A stretch of DNA of 64,000 bases from Triatoma infestans (GCA_011037195.1 JAAEAF010001118.1:287900-351899); one strand, 5' to 3'. Shown: positions 12,289-24,985, numbered from the stretch's first letter. Program-made: numbers and translations. Notes: generated by a model not told the origin, from the sequence alone.

Positions 12289-15200
12289 TACAATAATATG
12301 GTTCAATAAAATAATAACAAGTAATACGTATATAAAGTAAAATAATATACTCCAATTTAACATTAAAAAAAAAAACATCGTGAAACTAAACAATTATGTT
12401 TTGATTCAAAACTAAAAAAAATTAAATTCTTTGATTAAAAAATTTCTGATTTGATAAACTTAACTAAAACTTATCTACTCTCCACTTTTAAGTAAAATAT
12501 ATTCAATTTAACCATTTTCAAAAGAATTTAACATCCTAAATTTCTTTCAAAATTGAGCACACTGCTAAGTAATGAAAAATATCTTCAATAACATTTAAAA
12601 ATTACATAAAACAATAATAGGAAATTTCTAACTTTAGACCATGGCTTATAATTTAATGATAATGACCCAGTTCTGATTTTAATACAATATTTAATATATT
12701 TTAAAAACTACTTACGATTCAGGTAACTATTGTTTAAACTGTAACGGAGTTTGAGCACGAAAGTAATGATGGATAGTGTTATTAGGCTCACTATTAAATT
12801 GTTCTTTTGCATTACTATTCAAGTTAATTAAGAATTAAATTTGTTTTTTCCTGAACATTATTAATAGTTATATTCCTAAAGTTAAATGCCCAATTCATGC
12901 ATTCCTGAAACCAAATAGATTATATTTATTATTATTTATTTTACCAACAAAGTCTGTCTACAGAGGGAAGTTCAAGATCTCTAATAATATATTTGATGCG
13001 AAGCATTAAGACGGAGGACTATGAAACACTTAGGGCGGGTATAATACTGTCTCTAAATACAATGCATAGTTCCGCACATTCTTTGTAAGTCCCAGATAAC
13101 CTTTTTATAAAATATCTTTATTATCTGTCTACCTCATAATAGGCTTGGAAACACCAAATCTGACAGGCATAGCACATAATTGATCTAGTAGTTTGCCCTA
13201 AAAAGGTCATTTTTATTATTTAAATCAATTTAATTATTACAAATAATTTCATACCATGAACTATTTTTAATGCTAAATTTACATAATTTTAATTTTTCAT
13301 GTACTACTGCAATTAAGACTTGCGTTACTACATTCATTTCTAAATAGAAATATTTAGGAATAAATGAGACAGTGAACTTTAATAAATACACCCAATTAAG
13401 ACGACTACAATCATTTCTGTTTACTTATTGAATGACACTTGTTGTAAATAGATTCAATTAAAATCATTAGCAGAAATATATAACAGATACATAAAAGCCT
13501 TTTCTTTCAAAAATATTCAAACAAACAATTTTTTGTAACCCTATCAATTAAATTTATTCTATATTACGTATTATGTTAAAAACTGCACATTTCTTTAGTG
13601 CATAATTGGTGGATATGTTGGTTGATGTAAGTATTGTACGTAGTGTAAAACAAGCGGTTTTGAAAGGGCGTATATATATATATAGAGAGAGAGACGTTTT
13701 TTTCAATGTTACCAAGAACAATTGTTCTAGATTTTTCCAAACAAATATATATTCAAATATTGTACGAGATAAAACATAAACGTAAATAATAAAAAATATA
13801 TAATAATCGTCTCTCAAAGAAGACAACTACTTCATTATTTTGATGTGGAAAGATACGCTAACTAATCATCCGATATCCACAGAACATTTTGCTGCATCAT
13901 TTTTAGGTATTTGTGTGGAAAACTGAAAACATTGATTCATTTATTTTTATTATTTATTATTGATTTTTTTTTTTTTTCATTTATTTATAACATTTATTCA
14001 TGTATTCGTTTTCAATAGGCGGTTTTTTTTGCAACATAAGTAAAAAACCCACAAATAAAAAAAATCAGGATGGCTAATTTAAATGTTTGCTGTACTCCAA
14101 TGCTAGATTCGTTCTATTGCCTTTCTTTTTTTTTTAATTTTCAGTTCTTGTAAGCATTTTTATAATTTTATATTATTCACAATATTAGAAAGATTTAATT
14201 AATTTAAAAAAATTAGTACAAAACAAGTTGCGATATTTTATTTCTAAAGTTTCCTTAGCAAAGTTTTCCATTTTATTCTAATCTCTTTGAATAAGTAAAA
14301 ACAAAATTTAAAAGAAAATCTATTTCAAAATAAACTTTATTACATTACAAAAATGAAAGTTAATATGATAAGTTTGTCGCATGGAAGGAACACCATACAA
14401 ATTCAAATCAGAAATCTGATACTATATAACGGGGTCCAATAATAAATATCCTTATAAATAAATATATAAAATACAAGTTTACATAAATAAATGGATGAGT
14501 TAGTTTATTTCTAATCTTAGTTATAAATAAATTACTTTTATATATATATATACAAACAAGTACATAGTATGTCCATTAAAACACTTTCAACATCAAATGG
14601 TATTTCTACACAAAGTAATTTATATTGGTGCATTGGTTGCTAGTCTCTGTAGCCTCACCAGTTCCTCTCTCATACCACTTCAAGATAACCTACATGTAAG
14701 AGAGAATCTTTACCATTTTCTAACATGTTGGGAATCTCATTTGCTCCATTAGCTAGAGGTTCAATATGTTTGGTATTTACTTGAATAAACAAGTTTAATT
14801 GCAATGTAAGTAGTAGTTTTTGTTTTGTTTTTTTAAGTTTTATAATGTTGGAATTTTATAATAAAACTGTTGATCGTTAAATTAAAAAAATTAAATCCAA
14901 ATTATCAAGAAGAGAAAAACATAAATTCTATCTCAAAATTATATTTCCATTAAAAAATTTATTTAAACTTTGGATTTTTGTTTTAATTTAAAACTTTCAT
15001 CAAATGGATTGTAGTTTTAAGACTCTAAAAAATATAGCTTTTATAATCTAATTAAAACATCATTACATCAACTCTCTATGCCAGTTAGTTGGGACAGGTT
15101 GTGGGGAGCCTATTCATAGTTTTCTTCACGTGTGCTATACACAAACTGTCTGTGGAATATTGCTTTATCCAGCTGCTCCTTGGTGCTTCAAGGTTATGTC

Positions 15201-15614
15201 GCATCGTACAATCGTGCTGTTAGGACTAGCAGTTTCATAAGAGCTTCTTAACCCTATTTTCAAGTGAATGGCAACGGAGGGCTATGAGTCCATTAGCCTA
15301 TGAATGGTAAACCATAGTGTGACACAGTTATAATCCAGTAAGTTCTCTCCCAATTCATAGCAGAGTTTGGATGAGAACTGACACATTTTGTGTATGATGA
15401 TTGTAGTACACCTAAATTTGGCATTCCATCCAAATCGTCAGCTACAACCTCTGCGCACACATTTTTAAGCGTAATTACTTCGAGTTTAGCATTCCTTTTA
15501 AGTTACGACAATACGTGTACCACCACAGTGTTAAGCAATACCTTGGACAATCAGTGGAAGAGTCGATGTGTACATGTGAGAACTTTTCGTCTGATGAAGC
15601 AAAAGTAAGCAATG

Positions 15615-16008
15615 GTAACTTTTCCGAGAGAAAAGTACTCCGGAAGATATATGGACCTGTCAAAAGAGAACAATGAGTGGAGAATAAGGCACACCCATGA
15701 ACTGGCCAACTTATATAAAGAGCCGGATGTGGTAAAATTTATTCGTTTAGCAAGACTGAGTTGGGCGGGCCATGTTTTACGGATGGATGAGACCTCACCC
15801 CCAAAGAAGCTCTTTAGTGTAGAACCAGCCGTTGAAAGGAAAGTCGGAAGACCAAAATTGAGATAGCTGGATGGTTTGAGTGGTGACGCCAGATCCCTGG
15901 GTATCAGGAATTGGTGGGCGGTCGCCCGGAATAGATAGGAGTGGAGGGCGATTCTTGAGGCAGCCAGGATCCAGTAATGGATTGTTGAACTCGGGATGAT
16001 GATGATGA
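15615..16008 (+). pseudogene. LINE C-terminal relic
   Basis: One frame encodes a C-terminal tail typical of arthropod LINE reverse transcriptases. Visible blocks are WRIRHTHELANLYKEPDVVK, then SWAGHVLRMDE, then KVGRPKLR, followed after a stop by DARSLGIRNWWAVARNR and EWRAILEAA. The 3' end is a (GAT)n tail at about 15995-16006, a common LINE terminus of this type. The catalytic RT core is absent (5' truncation), and stops interrupt the frame at about 15863 and 15937. Confidence 0.8.
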
Positions 16009-18244
16009 CCATTGTGTAACGTGAGACTTTGCTTTTCTGACAGACGTTAGCCCACTCCCGACAGTCTCTGGAGATACGGCCAAAACGAAATGTTGTGCAA
16101 TCGTTTTGGCTGTAGCTTTAGGCCCTGTATTATATGCCAAGCTTTGCTAAAATGCCTAGTAAAACCTGTTCCCTCCTGGGGGGGGGTGTTGGAACAAATG
16201 GTCATAGCTTGCCCGTCCATAGTCATATCGCAAACGACCTCTCTATAAGCTTGATGCTCTAGCAGCAATTTTAACCCTGTCGAATTAATTCAGATAGTAA
16301 GCTAAGTTATCGTCTATATTTTGAGAACTTTCTCCTTTCAAACCAATTTAATTTTGTTATCAATCAAATATATATTAAATATATCAAATATATATATATA
16401 TATATATATAAAAGAATTCTGTTAAACCAACTTTATAGATAACTTTTCAATTCACTCATATTTATCAGGTAGTTTACAATCTATCTTCCCCTCAATATAT
16501 TCCATTATTTCTAAGCCTACTGGAGTGATATGGACCACAGATGATAGACCTTCCACTGTGGAGTATTGTATTTTTGTTCTACCTCTCCAGCATACAACCC
16601 TCCTCGATAATACCATAACGCCCCTTCGAAAGATCCCCACATTAAAGAAAAAAGGACATATCTTAGTAACATAAATCACACAGCCTTCCTACGAGCAAAA
16701 TCAAACACCAAGTGCCAGAAAAATGTCATCAACGGTTTTTTACGTGATGCTGGAAAAATGATAGTCAAACAATTAAAACATTAGCTGAAAATGGCAGCCA
16801 GATAATCGAAATGTTAAAGTCTGTAGTATTTGTTAAAATTTATTGTATTTGTTAGAATTTTAAATTTTAAACGATTTATAAATCATTTTTTTTAAAAAGA
16901 TTTATAAAAAGTTCAAACTTTTATAGAAATTAACGCTTTCATTTCTTCAAGACAATAATTATTTGTGTAGAACATAGGCATAAAGGATTTGTCCAAAATT
17001 TATAAAGTAAAAATAGAAATGTAAACGTCAACCTAAAAAAAATTGATATGAAATAAATTTTGTTTAAATCCTATCATAAAACCTTTAGTCGATTTAGCTT
17101 GATATCCGCGCAGACAGTCAGACCTATTACTGACAGAGAAATGGATCGAATCATGACCGAATCAGTGAATCAATACTCTCCACCTCAAGTTCACTGCATT
17201 TCTCCCTCATGCACCTAGAGGGGAAAAACTAAGAAGTACATTTAGGAAACTGGAAGGAAAAGTTAAAGAGAGTAGGGGCTAGTCCAGCTGCCTGTATAAA
17301 AACAAGCCAGAATCTCTAGAAGGATGAGTGCATCACCTTCAATCTGCAACGTACTACGTACTCCATTCTCGCACTGTCATTCTGTCATTTTCTTCTCACG
17401 CTATTTTCACTCAACCCAAGTTATTTCTCTTCTGATCAACCCCCTAAAATATCCATTACAACAGATAGATTTTGCTTATGATTACTATAAATTAGTATGG
17501 AACTTAAACAAACTGCAGAACTTAAAGCAAAATGACGCCAAAATGCGAAAAGAACTGACAGACAAACGGTCATTGTTTTATTTATTAGATACTTTTTACA
17601 AAAGTATATTTCCATTGTTGTATATTTATATATTAGTATGATTAAGAAAAAACTGTTATGTTTTTGTGAAAATTTTTTTTAAGGTAAACTATAATCTAAT
17701 TGACAGATTTTTAATAGGAACTTCTTGTCGCGGAACTCTTTGATTAATAATGTATAGTAAGAAAAGAATATAGCCGTCTTAGACAGAGGTTTGGACTAAG
17801 CACTATGCTACATAGGACCTGGGTTCAATTTATGCTCTTGGATTTATATGGTTCAAATTATGAGGACAAAATTCGCTTCTAATGTATGGTTTGAACAGGA
17901 CGTAAAGCAATTCTGAAGAAGGAACTAATAAGAAGTTGCTTGTTGACAAAACTTGTCGCTTGTCCTACTATCTATTATTGTAGTAGATAATTTATATTCA
18001 AGGTCAATAAAATAATCATTTTGATCCAATCAAAATATATGAACTCATGGTTTTCCACAGAAATATCTAAAGTAAATTGAACATACCTTTAACATAAATT
18101 AATTAACATAATAAATTTTCTTCTTTTTTAATGAGAAGAGTCTCACATTATTATTACCATAACTTTCGTTCAATGTATTTATAAACTTAATAAACCTAAA
18201 AAGTGCATAAATAATTACGTTTTTTTTTCTTTTCTTTCTTCCAG
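16009..18244. other. non-coding intron sequence with an unexplained reading frame
   Basis: Includes a G-rich patch at 16177-16188, a (TA)n tract at about 16387-16411, and a 75-codon minus-strand frame (16452-16679). That frame's C-terminus (HITPVGLEIMEYIEGKIDCK) looks more protein-like than the surroundings but matches no family I recognise. Nothing else is recognisable. Confidence 0.35.
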
Positions 18245-18393
18245 AGGAAGACACACACCATTCGGGTCATTTTCGTGGCCGAACTGCCGCAATTTGGGAC
18301 CCACATCCTCAATACGAATTCACAGGCTTTGGTAGAACATTCCATTTAGACTTAACCCAGAATCAGGGCAACTTTGTGCTACCAAACATAAAG
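18245..18393 (+). CDS. ADAMTS propeptide exon (second seen)
   Basis: A 149-bp exon between TTCTTCCAG and GTAAGT. The first two bases complete the codon begun in the previous exon and the last codon is complete (phase 0). The peptide contains GRTAAIWDPHPQYEFTGFGR followed by TFHLDLTQNQGNFVLPNIK. This is the recognisable core of the M12B propeptide (pattern: hydrophobic FG-R-FHL-L--N--FV-P), as found at the start of ADAMTS proteins. ADAMTS proteases are secreted and cut extracellular matrix. The propeptide is removed by furin-type enzymes. No stop or frameshift is present. Confidence 0.88.
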
Positions 18394-18829
18394 GTAAGTT
18401 TTGCATATATTAAATTTGATACAAATTCAAAATTTATTCATTCATTTGAAAAGAATCTAATCTCGAACAGGTTTTCAACAACTCTCGAATGGAGTATATC
18501 AAAAGTAGGAAGAGGTACTATAGTATCTGTGGATAAACAAAACCGATTTGAATAAAACGTTCGGTATATACGTATAATCAGTAGATGCGCGACCAATTTA
18601 CAATTTAATGAAATTGGTTGCTAGATAACTACTTATTTACACAAACCTTTGGTTATAACTTGTTTTCTTTTCTTTTTTTAAAGGTTTTTGCGAAGTCCTA
18701 CTGTCGAAACTTCATTTAACAATAAAAAGTGTCAAACACTCACACGACTTCCTCCTGTTGTAGTTTACATAATATTAGGTGGCAAATTTTCATAGAATTG
18801 GAAAAATTCACTCACCATTTTGTTTGCCT

Positions 18830-20143
18830 CAAACACGTTAGGTGGAAGTAGGGATGCAAGTTGCTTCTCAGCAGAAAGCAGGCTGTTTAAAAGATTACAC
18901 CAGTTCTAGCAGTCATTGCTCTAAATATTTGAAATATATTTGCGTGAATATTGTATGAATGTGGGTTTCAAGGCTAGCGATTAGTTATGATCCTTAGTTT
19001 TAGGCTAGTGTATGATCCTGTTTAGTGTTTTTTTCGTACACCCCCACTAATATTGAGTACTGAGGGGCGTGGTTAACAGTGTGCATGGTTCAATGAACGA
19101 GCTTAGAGTGCAAAGATAAGTATTGTGGTATGAATATATAATAAATTTTAACTGTATTGTGGAATGAATGCAAGATAGGTTAGGTTCTTTGCCCCCACAG
19201 GTATATCGAGCACTGTGGGGGGAGGGGGGACCTTTAGGTCAGGATTAGCTTAGTTAATTCATTTCCACTGCTTTGGGGCGTCATGCTCAGCGTTAGGGGC
19301 ACCATTTAGGTTAGGGGCTGAAGTATTTGCCATTATGATCTGTGCCGAGGAGAACCTGCGTAGAGCCCCAAGGGGCAAGGTCATATGCATTTGCTCGGAC
19401 AGTCAGGCTGCACTGAAAGCCCTAGAGGCTTACAGAACCACCTCATCCCTGGTGAAGGATTGTCGAGAGCCATTGTCGGGATTTTCCAGGCACAACAAGG
19501 TACAGCTATTGTGGGTGCCTGGACATGCAGGGGTGGAGGGTAATCAGACAGCTGATCAACTGGCCAGGAATGGGGCCAACATTCCGTTCATTGGTCCAGA
19601 GCCGGTCCTGGGAATAACTGGCGGAGCAATTCGTGCAGCGATTAGAGAGTGGGTTCGCAGTAAGCATGAAGAGCTCTGGAGGAGGAGCCCGGGTGTTATA
19701 CACAGTAAAAGGATGATGCCAGGACTGTGTAAACGAAGAACCCAAATGACTCTTAGTCTGAGTAGGAGCCAGATTTCTCTGGTGACGGGACTATTTACGG
19801 GTCATGGTAGGTTCAGGAAACATCTGTACAAGGTAGGACTCTCATTCGAGCGGATCCCTTGTGCAGACTATGTCAGGAAGAGGAGGAAAGGCCTCCCACC
19901 TGTTGTTCGATTGCGTTGCAATAATCAAAGTACCAAATCTTTGGTACTTTGCCAAGTGAGGAGATAGTAGCTCAAAATGACCTGGTGGTGAAGGCCCTCA
20001 AACTTCTTAAGGAGGGAGGGTTTGTCTACTAGGAATAATAATACGTTAGGGGCTTCTATAAGGGCGAATATGCGCGAGAGCCCAGCGACCACCCGCCCAC
20101 TCAGCATGCTTTTTTCAGTAATAATATTAAAAAAAAAAAAAAA
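18830..20143 (+). mobile_element. internally deleted LINE with RNase H domain and poly(A)
   Basis: A guanine-rich leader-like segment (about 18830-19316) is joined directly to coding sequence that starts in the middle of the LINE ORF2 at the RNase H domain. A C-terminal region, a short 3' UTR and a poly(A) run (about 20129-20142) follow. The missing endonuclease and reverse transcriptase suggest an internal deletion instead of simple 5' truncation. The leader assignment is an inference from composition and position. Confidence 0.5.
19317..19967 (+). pseudogene. LINE RNase H domain and C-terminus
   Basis: The open frame encodes AEVFAIMICAEENLR, then CSDSQAALKALEAY with the catalytic aspartate of RNase H, then LLWVPGHAGVEGNQTADQLA with the HxGxxGNxxAD signature. 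A C-terminal GLFTGHGRFRKHLYKVGL block leads to a zinc-knuckle region that in this copy runs out of frame after CADYVRK. RNase H removes template RNA during retrotransposition. The domain is of the type found in I/R1-related LINEs, and the copy at 32.4 kb is a relative. The frame is intact over the domain itself, but no other ORF2 domains are present. Confidence 0.85.
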
Positions 20144-20884
20144 CAATTTTTGAAACGTCAAAGATCCTCCACGATTCCCCTACAATCAATTTTTCAGAAA
20201 AATCTTTTGGTAATATAAAAAATTACAGGTTTTTCTCAATATACAAAAGAGAAATAGATGAAGCCGTTTTCTAAAATATCACCAAAACTGCCGCAAATGA
20301 ACCGCACTTTCAATTAATCGATTTTCTTCAAACTTAAAATTCTTTACAATTATTGTTGTACACTTTCTTATTATATAATAGATGGTAATAACATACGTTT
20401 GAAGTTGCACTTTTGCTAATAGCTCCCAGAATCAATATTTCTGTAAACATGTTTCAAATAAAAGTGTTAGATCTTAATGTATTTAGTTATATTAGCGAGG
20501 ATTAAATAAAAAAAACTTTGGAGCAGTTTTCGATAAAACTGCAAAAAACTAAGAAAATGATTCATTAAAGTCCTACGTTCCGCTTAACGGATTTTGATCG
20601 AAAATTTTGTGTCAAGAAGCTAAAACGGAATATCCAAGACCAAAAAGCTTCTTTTATTTTTTATTTTTAGTATTTTTGTAGATATTTGGTTCACACATCA
20701 TCACACCTATCTGGTCTCTTGACAGGTGTATCTTATCATTATGCACTGACGAAAAGAATTCAATTTCCAAAAAATTTGTCAAAAGTATTGCGATTTGGAA
20801 AGTGCAGAATTTTCTATTATGTTTTTCATTTGGGTGAACAAAATTCATATCATTCGAAATTATTTAGAACCAAACTTAGCAGCC

Positions 20885-20989
20885 TTCTAGAAGGCTCTAT
20901 AGCTCAATGCCCGGTGATGGGCAGTGTTGTCTGTAACGAGAGAACTGAGAAGGCTCTGGGCGCAAGTGACCGTAGATGTTGACGCCCCT

Positions 20990-21022
<33 letters not shown>
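20885..21022 (+). repeat. 3' fragment of tRNA-derived SINE
   Basis: Contains CGGTGATGGGCAGTGTTGTC, then ACTGAGAAGGCTCTGGGCGC and TTGACGCCCCTTGAATAATA, which match the SINE core at 5.2, 35.2 and 49.9 kb. It ends in an (AAT)n tail (about 20992-21022). The tRNA-like head is missing. Helentron-like copy B starts immediately after the tail. Confidence 0.75.
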
Positions 21023-21026
<4 letters not shown>

Positions 21027-21027
<1 letters not shown>

Positions 21028-21769
21028 TCTGGTGTGAAACACTCACACAACTTTCTCTTACTCCAGTTCTCCAAATTATAATTGACAGCTTTTATAGTTT
21101 GTGTACCAAATTTAATAAGATTCGTCGAAAACTGAAAAAATTGTTCAGTAAAAGCGCACTTCCGGTTTACTAATTTTCTTGAAACTCGGAATTTTGGCCA
21201 TGTATTTATTTCTAATTAATTTTGTTTGGATGATACAATTGTATAATCAACACAATTGTGATATACAATTGTGGATGTTACAATGTGATAGCACTTTAGA
21301 GAAAAATAACCCCACCCCTCCCCCAGAAGTGCCCTTAAATCAATTTTCCTGGAGAAATGTTTCAAATAAAAGTTGTAGCTCTTTGTATGTATAGTTGATG
21401 TAGCAAGTTTAAAGAAAATCTTCGGAGCCATTTTTGAGAAAATTGCAAAACGTAAAAAAACAACTAGTAAAGTGGTACTTCCGGTTGAGGAATATTGACA
21501 GATAACGCACCGTCAGATCCCATGGTGATACCTAAACGTAATATCAAGTTTGAACTTTCTACGATTTTTCGTTTTTGAGCTATGCTGTTCACATACATAC
21601 ACACACACACCCACACCCACACCCACACACACACACACACACAGACCATTCGCTAAAAACCACTTTTTTGGACTCAGGGGACCTCAAAACGGATATTTCC
21701 GGTGAAAATTCGATATCGAAAATTTGACACGATTACAATACTTCCTCTTACTAGGAGTGAGAGAAAGTA
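21027..21769 (-). mobile_element. Helentron-like non-autonomous element, copy B
   Basis: A shorter copy (743 bp) with all terminal features: hairpin GTGTGAAACACTCACAC at the plus-strand left end next to CTTTCTCTTACTCC, a CA/CCCACA microsatellite (21596-21642), and a right end ACTAGGAGTGAGAGAAAGT. It has one internal ~290-bp unit fewer than the 1-kb copies, which explains the length. Confidence 0.8.
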
Positions 21770-22127
21770 AAAACAGCAGCCAATCGCATTGCATTATGTG
21801 GAAGATTTCACTAGTGAAATATATTTTAGAGCGATAGTATTGCATGGAGAAATATTTTATTGTTATAACCTAATAAGTGGAATACAATAGCTGATGGCGG
21901 CAAAATAATTATTGTAATGGAAGGGTTTTAGTTTTAACACAACTCTTCTAATCTGATGAAGTTTCTTTCAATCTTATAGTACCTGAAAATTGAATAACAA
22001 TTGGGTTCAATAATCATACGATAATTTTTATTAAACTGTACTCGTACAATTGTCGGGGAAAACAGAACAAAACTGAAGAATCTATAAGAATTAATAGAAA
22101 AATTATCTTTTATTCATTTTATTTTTT

Positions 22128-23119
22128 TACTTTCTCTTACTCCTAGTAAGAGGAAGTATTGTAATCGTGTCAAATTTTCGATGCGAGTTTTCACCGGAAT
22201 ATCCGTTTTGAGGTCCCCTGAGTCCAAAAAAGTGGTTTTTAGCAAATGGTCTGTGTGTGTGGTGTGTGTGTGTGTGTGTGTGTGTGTGTGATGTATGTGA
22301 ACAGCCATAGCTCAAAAACGAAAAATCGTAGAAAGTTCAAACTTGATATTACGTTTAGGTATCACCATGGGATCTGACGGTGCGTTATAGTGTCAATATT
22401 CCTCAACCGGAAGTACCACTTTACTAGTTGTTTTTTTTACGTTTTTGCAATTTTCTCAAAAATGGCTCCGACGATTTTCTTTAAACTTGTATATCAACTA
22501 CCACTACAAAGAGCTACAACTTTTATTTGAAACATTTCTCCAGGAAAATTCATTTAAGGGCACTTTGGGGGAGGGGTGGGGTTAGGTTTTCATCTTAACT
22601 GCTGTTTCAGTATATTAGACAATTCTGTCATCTAAATATGTTAATAGAATTAAATATGTTGTTGAAATTCCGAGTTTGAAAAAAAAATAGATAACCGGAA
22701 GTGCGTTTTTACTGAAATATAATTTTCAGTTTTCTGGTATTTTCTCGAAAATGGCTCCAACGATTTTCTTTAAACCACGTTGTTAACTATACATATAAAG
22801 AGCTACAACTTTTATTTGAAACTTTTCCCCTGATAAATTCATTTAAGGGGACTTTTGGGGGAGGGGGTTATGTTTTTCTTTAAAATGCTATCACAGTTGA
22901 TTATACAATTCTGTCATCCAAATTGAAATAACTAGAAATTAATATATGACCCAAATTCCGAGTTTCAAGGAAATTAGTAAAACGGACAGTTTTACTGGAC
23001 AGTGTTTTCACTTTTCGACGAATTTCATTAAATTTGGTACACTAACTATAAAATTTGTCAATTATAATTTTGAGTACTGGAGTAAGAGAAAGTTACCTAT
23101 AAGTGTTTCACACCAGATT
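22128..23119 (+). mobile_element. Helentron-like non-autonomous element, copy C
   Basis: Plus-oriented copy starting ACTTTCTCTTACTCCTAGTA. It has a GT microsatellite at 22250-22290, two tandem internal units (CACTTCCGGTT-type blocks reversed, AACCCCCTCCCC-like tracts), then GGAGTAAGAGAAAGT and GTGTTTCACACCAGAT against a T run. The hairpin arm is partly mutated (TTACCTATAAGTGTTTCACAC), so the stem is weaker than in other copies. Confidence 0.8.
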
Positions 23120-23341
23120 TTTTTTTTAAATAAAAGCAAACTAACTATACACCATCACTTTGCTTGATCATTGCTTGACAGCTGCTTGTAGATGTGATTT
23201 AACATAAAGATTGGCAGAATTATAGTATTTTAAGATTATATTTAAAAGCGGAATTAGGTGTTAGGCGGGTTAGGTCCCCCATATATACAGATGTATTTAC
23301 TTATGGAACTTGAATGCTCAATAAAAAAAATAAAAAAAAAA

Positions 23342-24290
23342 ATCTGGTGTGAAACACTCACACAACTTTCTCTTACTCCAAAATAATAATTGACAAATTT
23401 TATAGCTAGTGTACCAAATTTAATGAAATTAGCCAAAACTGAAAAAAACTGTTCAGTAAAAACGCACTTGTGGTTAACTAATTTCCTTGAAACTTGGAAT
23501 TTTGGCCATCTATTTATTTCTAATTAATTTTCTATGGATGATAGAATTGTATAATCAACTATGACAGCACTTTAGAGAAAAATATAACCCCACCCCTCCA
23601 CTTAACGAGCCCTTAAATGAATTTTCCCAGAGAAATGTTTCAAATAAAATTTGAAGATCGTTAATGTGTAGTTTATCTACGTAGTTTAAAGAAAATCGCT
23701 GGAGACATTCTCAAGAAAATACCAGAAAACTGGAAAATACATTTCAGTAAAAACGCACTTCCGGTCATCAGATTTTCTTCAAACTCGGAATTTCTACAAC
23801 ACATCTAATTCTAATTAACATTATTTAGATGACAGAATTGTCTAATAAACTGAAGATCGTTAATGTGTAGACACTTTTCGGAATCCGTGACCCCACCCCT
23901 CCCCCAAAAGTACCCTTAAATGCATTTTTCCGGAGAAATGTTTCAAATAAAAAGATGTAGCTCTTTGTGTGTGGAGTTGACATGACAAGTTTCAAGAAAA
24001 TCGTTGGAGCCATTTTTGAGAAAACCGCAAAAAGGTAAAAATACCAACTAGTAAAGTGGTACTTCCGGTTGAGGAATTTTGACGTATAACGTAGTCAGAT
24101 CCCATGGTGATACCTAAACGGAATATCAACTTTGAACATTCTAAGGGTTCTTCGTCTTTGAGCTATGCTGTTCACATACGTACACACAGATGGTTTGCTA
24201 AAAATCATTTTTTTGGACTCAGTGGTCCAAAAGTGGAAAATGTGACACGATTATAATACTTCCTCTTACTAGGAGTAAGAAGAGAAAGTA
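23342..24290 (-). mobile_element. Helentron-like non-autonomous element, copy D
   Basis: Minus-oriented copy with intact hairpin GTGTGAAACACTCACAC, CTTTCTCTTACTCC and the usual internal blocks. The CA microsatellite is almost lost here (TACACACAGATGG, about 24180). The right end carries a small duplication, GTAAGAAGAGAAAGTA. It lies 222 bp from copy C in the opposite orientation. Confidence 0.8.
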
Positions 24291-24439
24291 AAAATCTGAT
24301 TAATATAATTATAAAATTAATGAAGTCTTTTTAACATTAAATTTTTGTACTCAGTTGCCCTCAGTTTATAAATATAAGGATGTTTGATGGTAAATAATTC
24401 GTTAGATAATATGTGAATGTTTTTATCTTGAATTCCAAA

Positions 24440-24845
24440 AAAACAGCGTCAAACATTAAACAAAGAAAAATAATACTTGAAATATGACGTCACAATTTTC
24501 TCAGAACATCCATCTTAAGATCAATTTTTTCGATAGATTCTACATAAAAATTATTACTGTGAAATTAGCATTGCCAGTTTAAAGAAAATCATTACAAAAA
24601 ATTACAAAAATAAATAAATAAAAATAATAAAATAAACCTGAAAAATCAAGTCTAACAAGTTTCGACTTCCTGCGATTTGTCCACTATTTGAGATACATTG
24701 TTCCACACAAAGACCATTTAATACATACACTTTTTCGTACTCAGGAAACATCAAAACATGTAATTTTTTTTTTTTTTTTGAAAACTTAATTCCGAAAATT
24801 TGACACATCGCTGATATTTCCTTTTATGGAGTAAGAGGAAGTAAA
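24440..24845 (-). mobile_element. older Helentron-like fragment
   Basis: Diverged relative of the main family. TTTCGACTTCCTGCGATTTG, GAGATACATTGTTCCACACA, GTACTCAGGAAACATCAAAA and CGAAAATTTGACAC correspond in order to the microsatellite-proximal half of the main copies, and the fragment ends GGAGTAAGAGGAAGTA. The opposite half is not recognisable. Confidence 0.6.
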
Positions 24846-24934
24846 AAAAAACCAAGGAAACGATTTATTTTGCAATTTGAATTTGAAGCGTGGTGCAATA
24901 TTAATAATAAATTAATTATTATACAGAAGTGCTA

Positions 24935-24937
<3 letters not shown>

Positions 24938-24985
<48 letters not shown>

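Larger units (their letters stand above)
11077..18244 (+). other. ADAMTS intron, 7168 bp
   Basis: Begins GTGAGT and ends TTCTTTCTTCCAG. It holds a GATA microsatellite (11147-11169), a tRNA-like SINE (12160-12288), a LINE relic (15.6-16.0 kb), a TA repeat (about 16387-16411) and long AT-rich tracts with no recognised content (12.3-15.0 and 16.7-18.2 kb). Confidence 0.7.
18725..20880 (-). mobile_element. old Helentron-like copy interrupted by a LINE
   Basis: The left part (18729-18820) contains GTGTCAAACACTCACACGAC followed by a decayed TTCCTCCTG and GGCAAATTTTCATAGAATT. It is recognisable as the hairpin end of the main family in minus orientation. Sequence of the same style (AACCGCACTTTCAATTAATCGATTTTCTTC split over 20310-20340, and TTTCAAATAAAAGTGTTAGATC) resumes after the LINE poly(A) at about 20144 and runs to roughly 20640-20880. 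The divergence suggests an older subfamily. The boundaries are approximate. Confidence 0.5.

Noticed and set aside
15551..16140. Long minus-strand frames overlapping the LINE relic at 15.6 kb
   Set aside because: They are antisense shadows of the plus-strand LINE C-terminus, which has clear family blocks.
22114..22315. Minus-strand frames rich in His-Thr repeats
   Set aside because: They translate the GT microsatellite of Helentron-like copy C and are not genes.
24937..24985. GATA array as a possible CRISPR-like or regulatory GATA-factor array
   Set aside because: It is the 3' tail of a LINE, as shown by the matching element at 35.5 kb.
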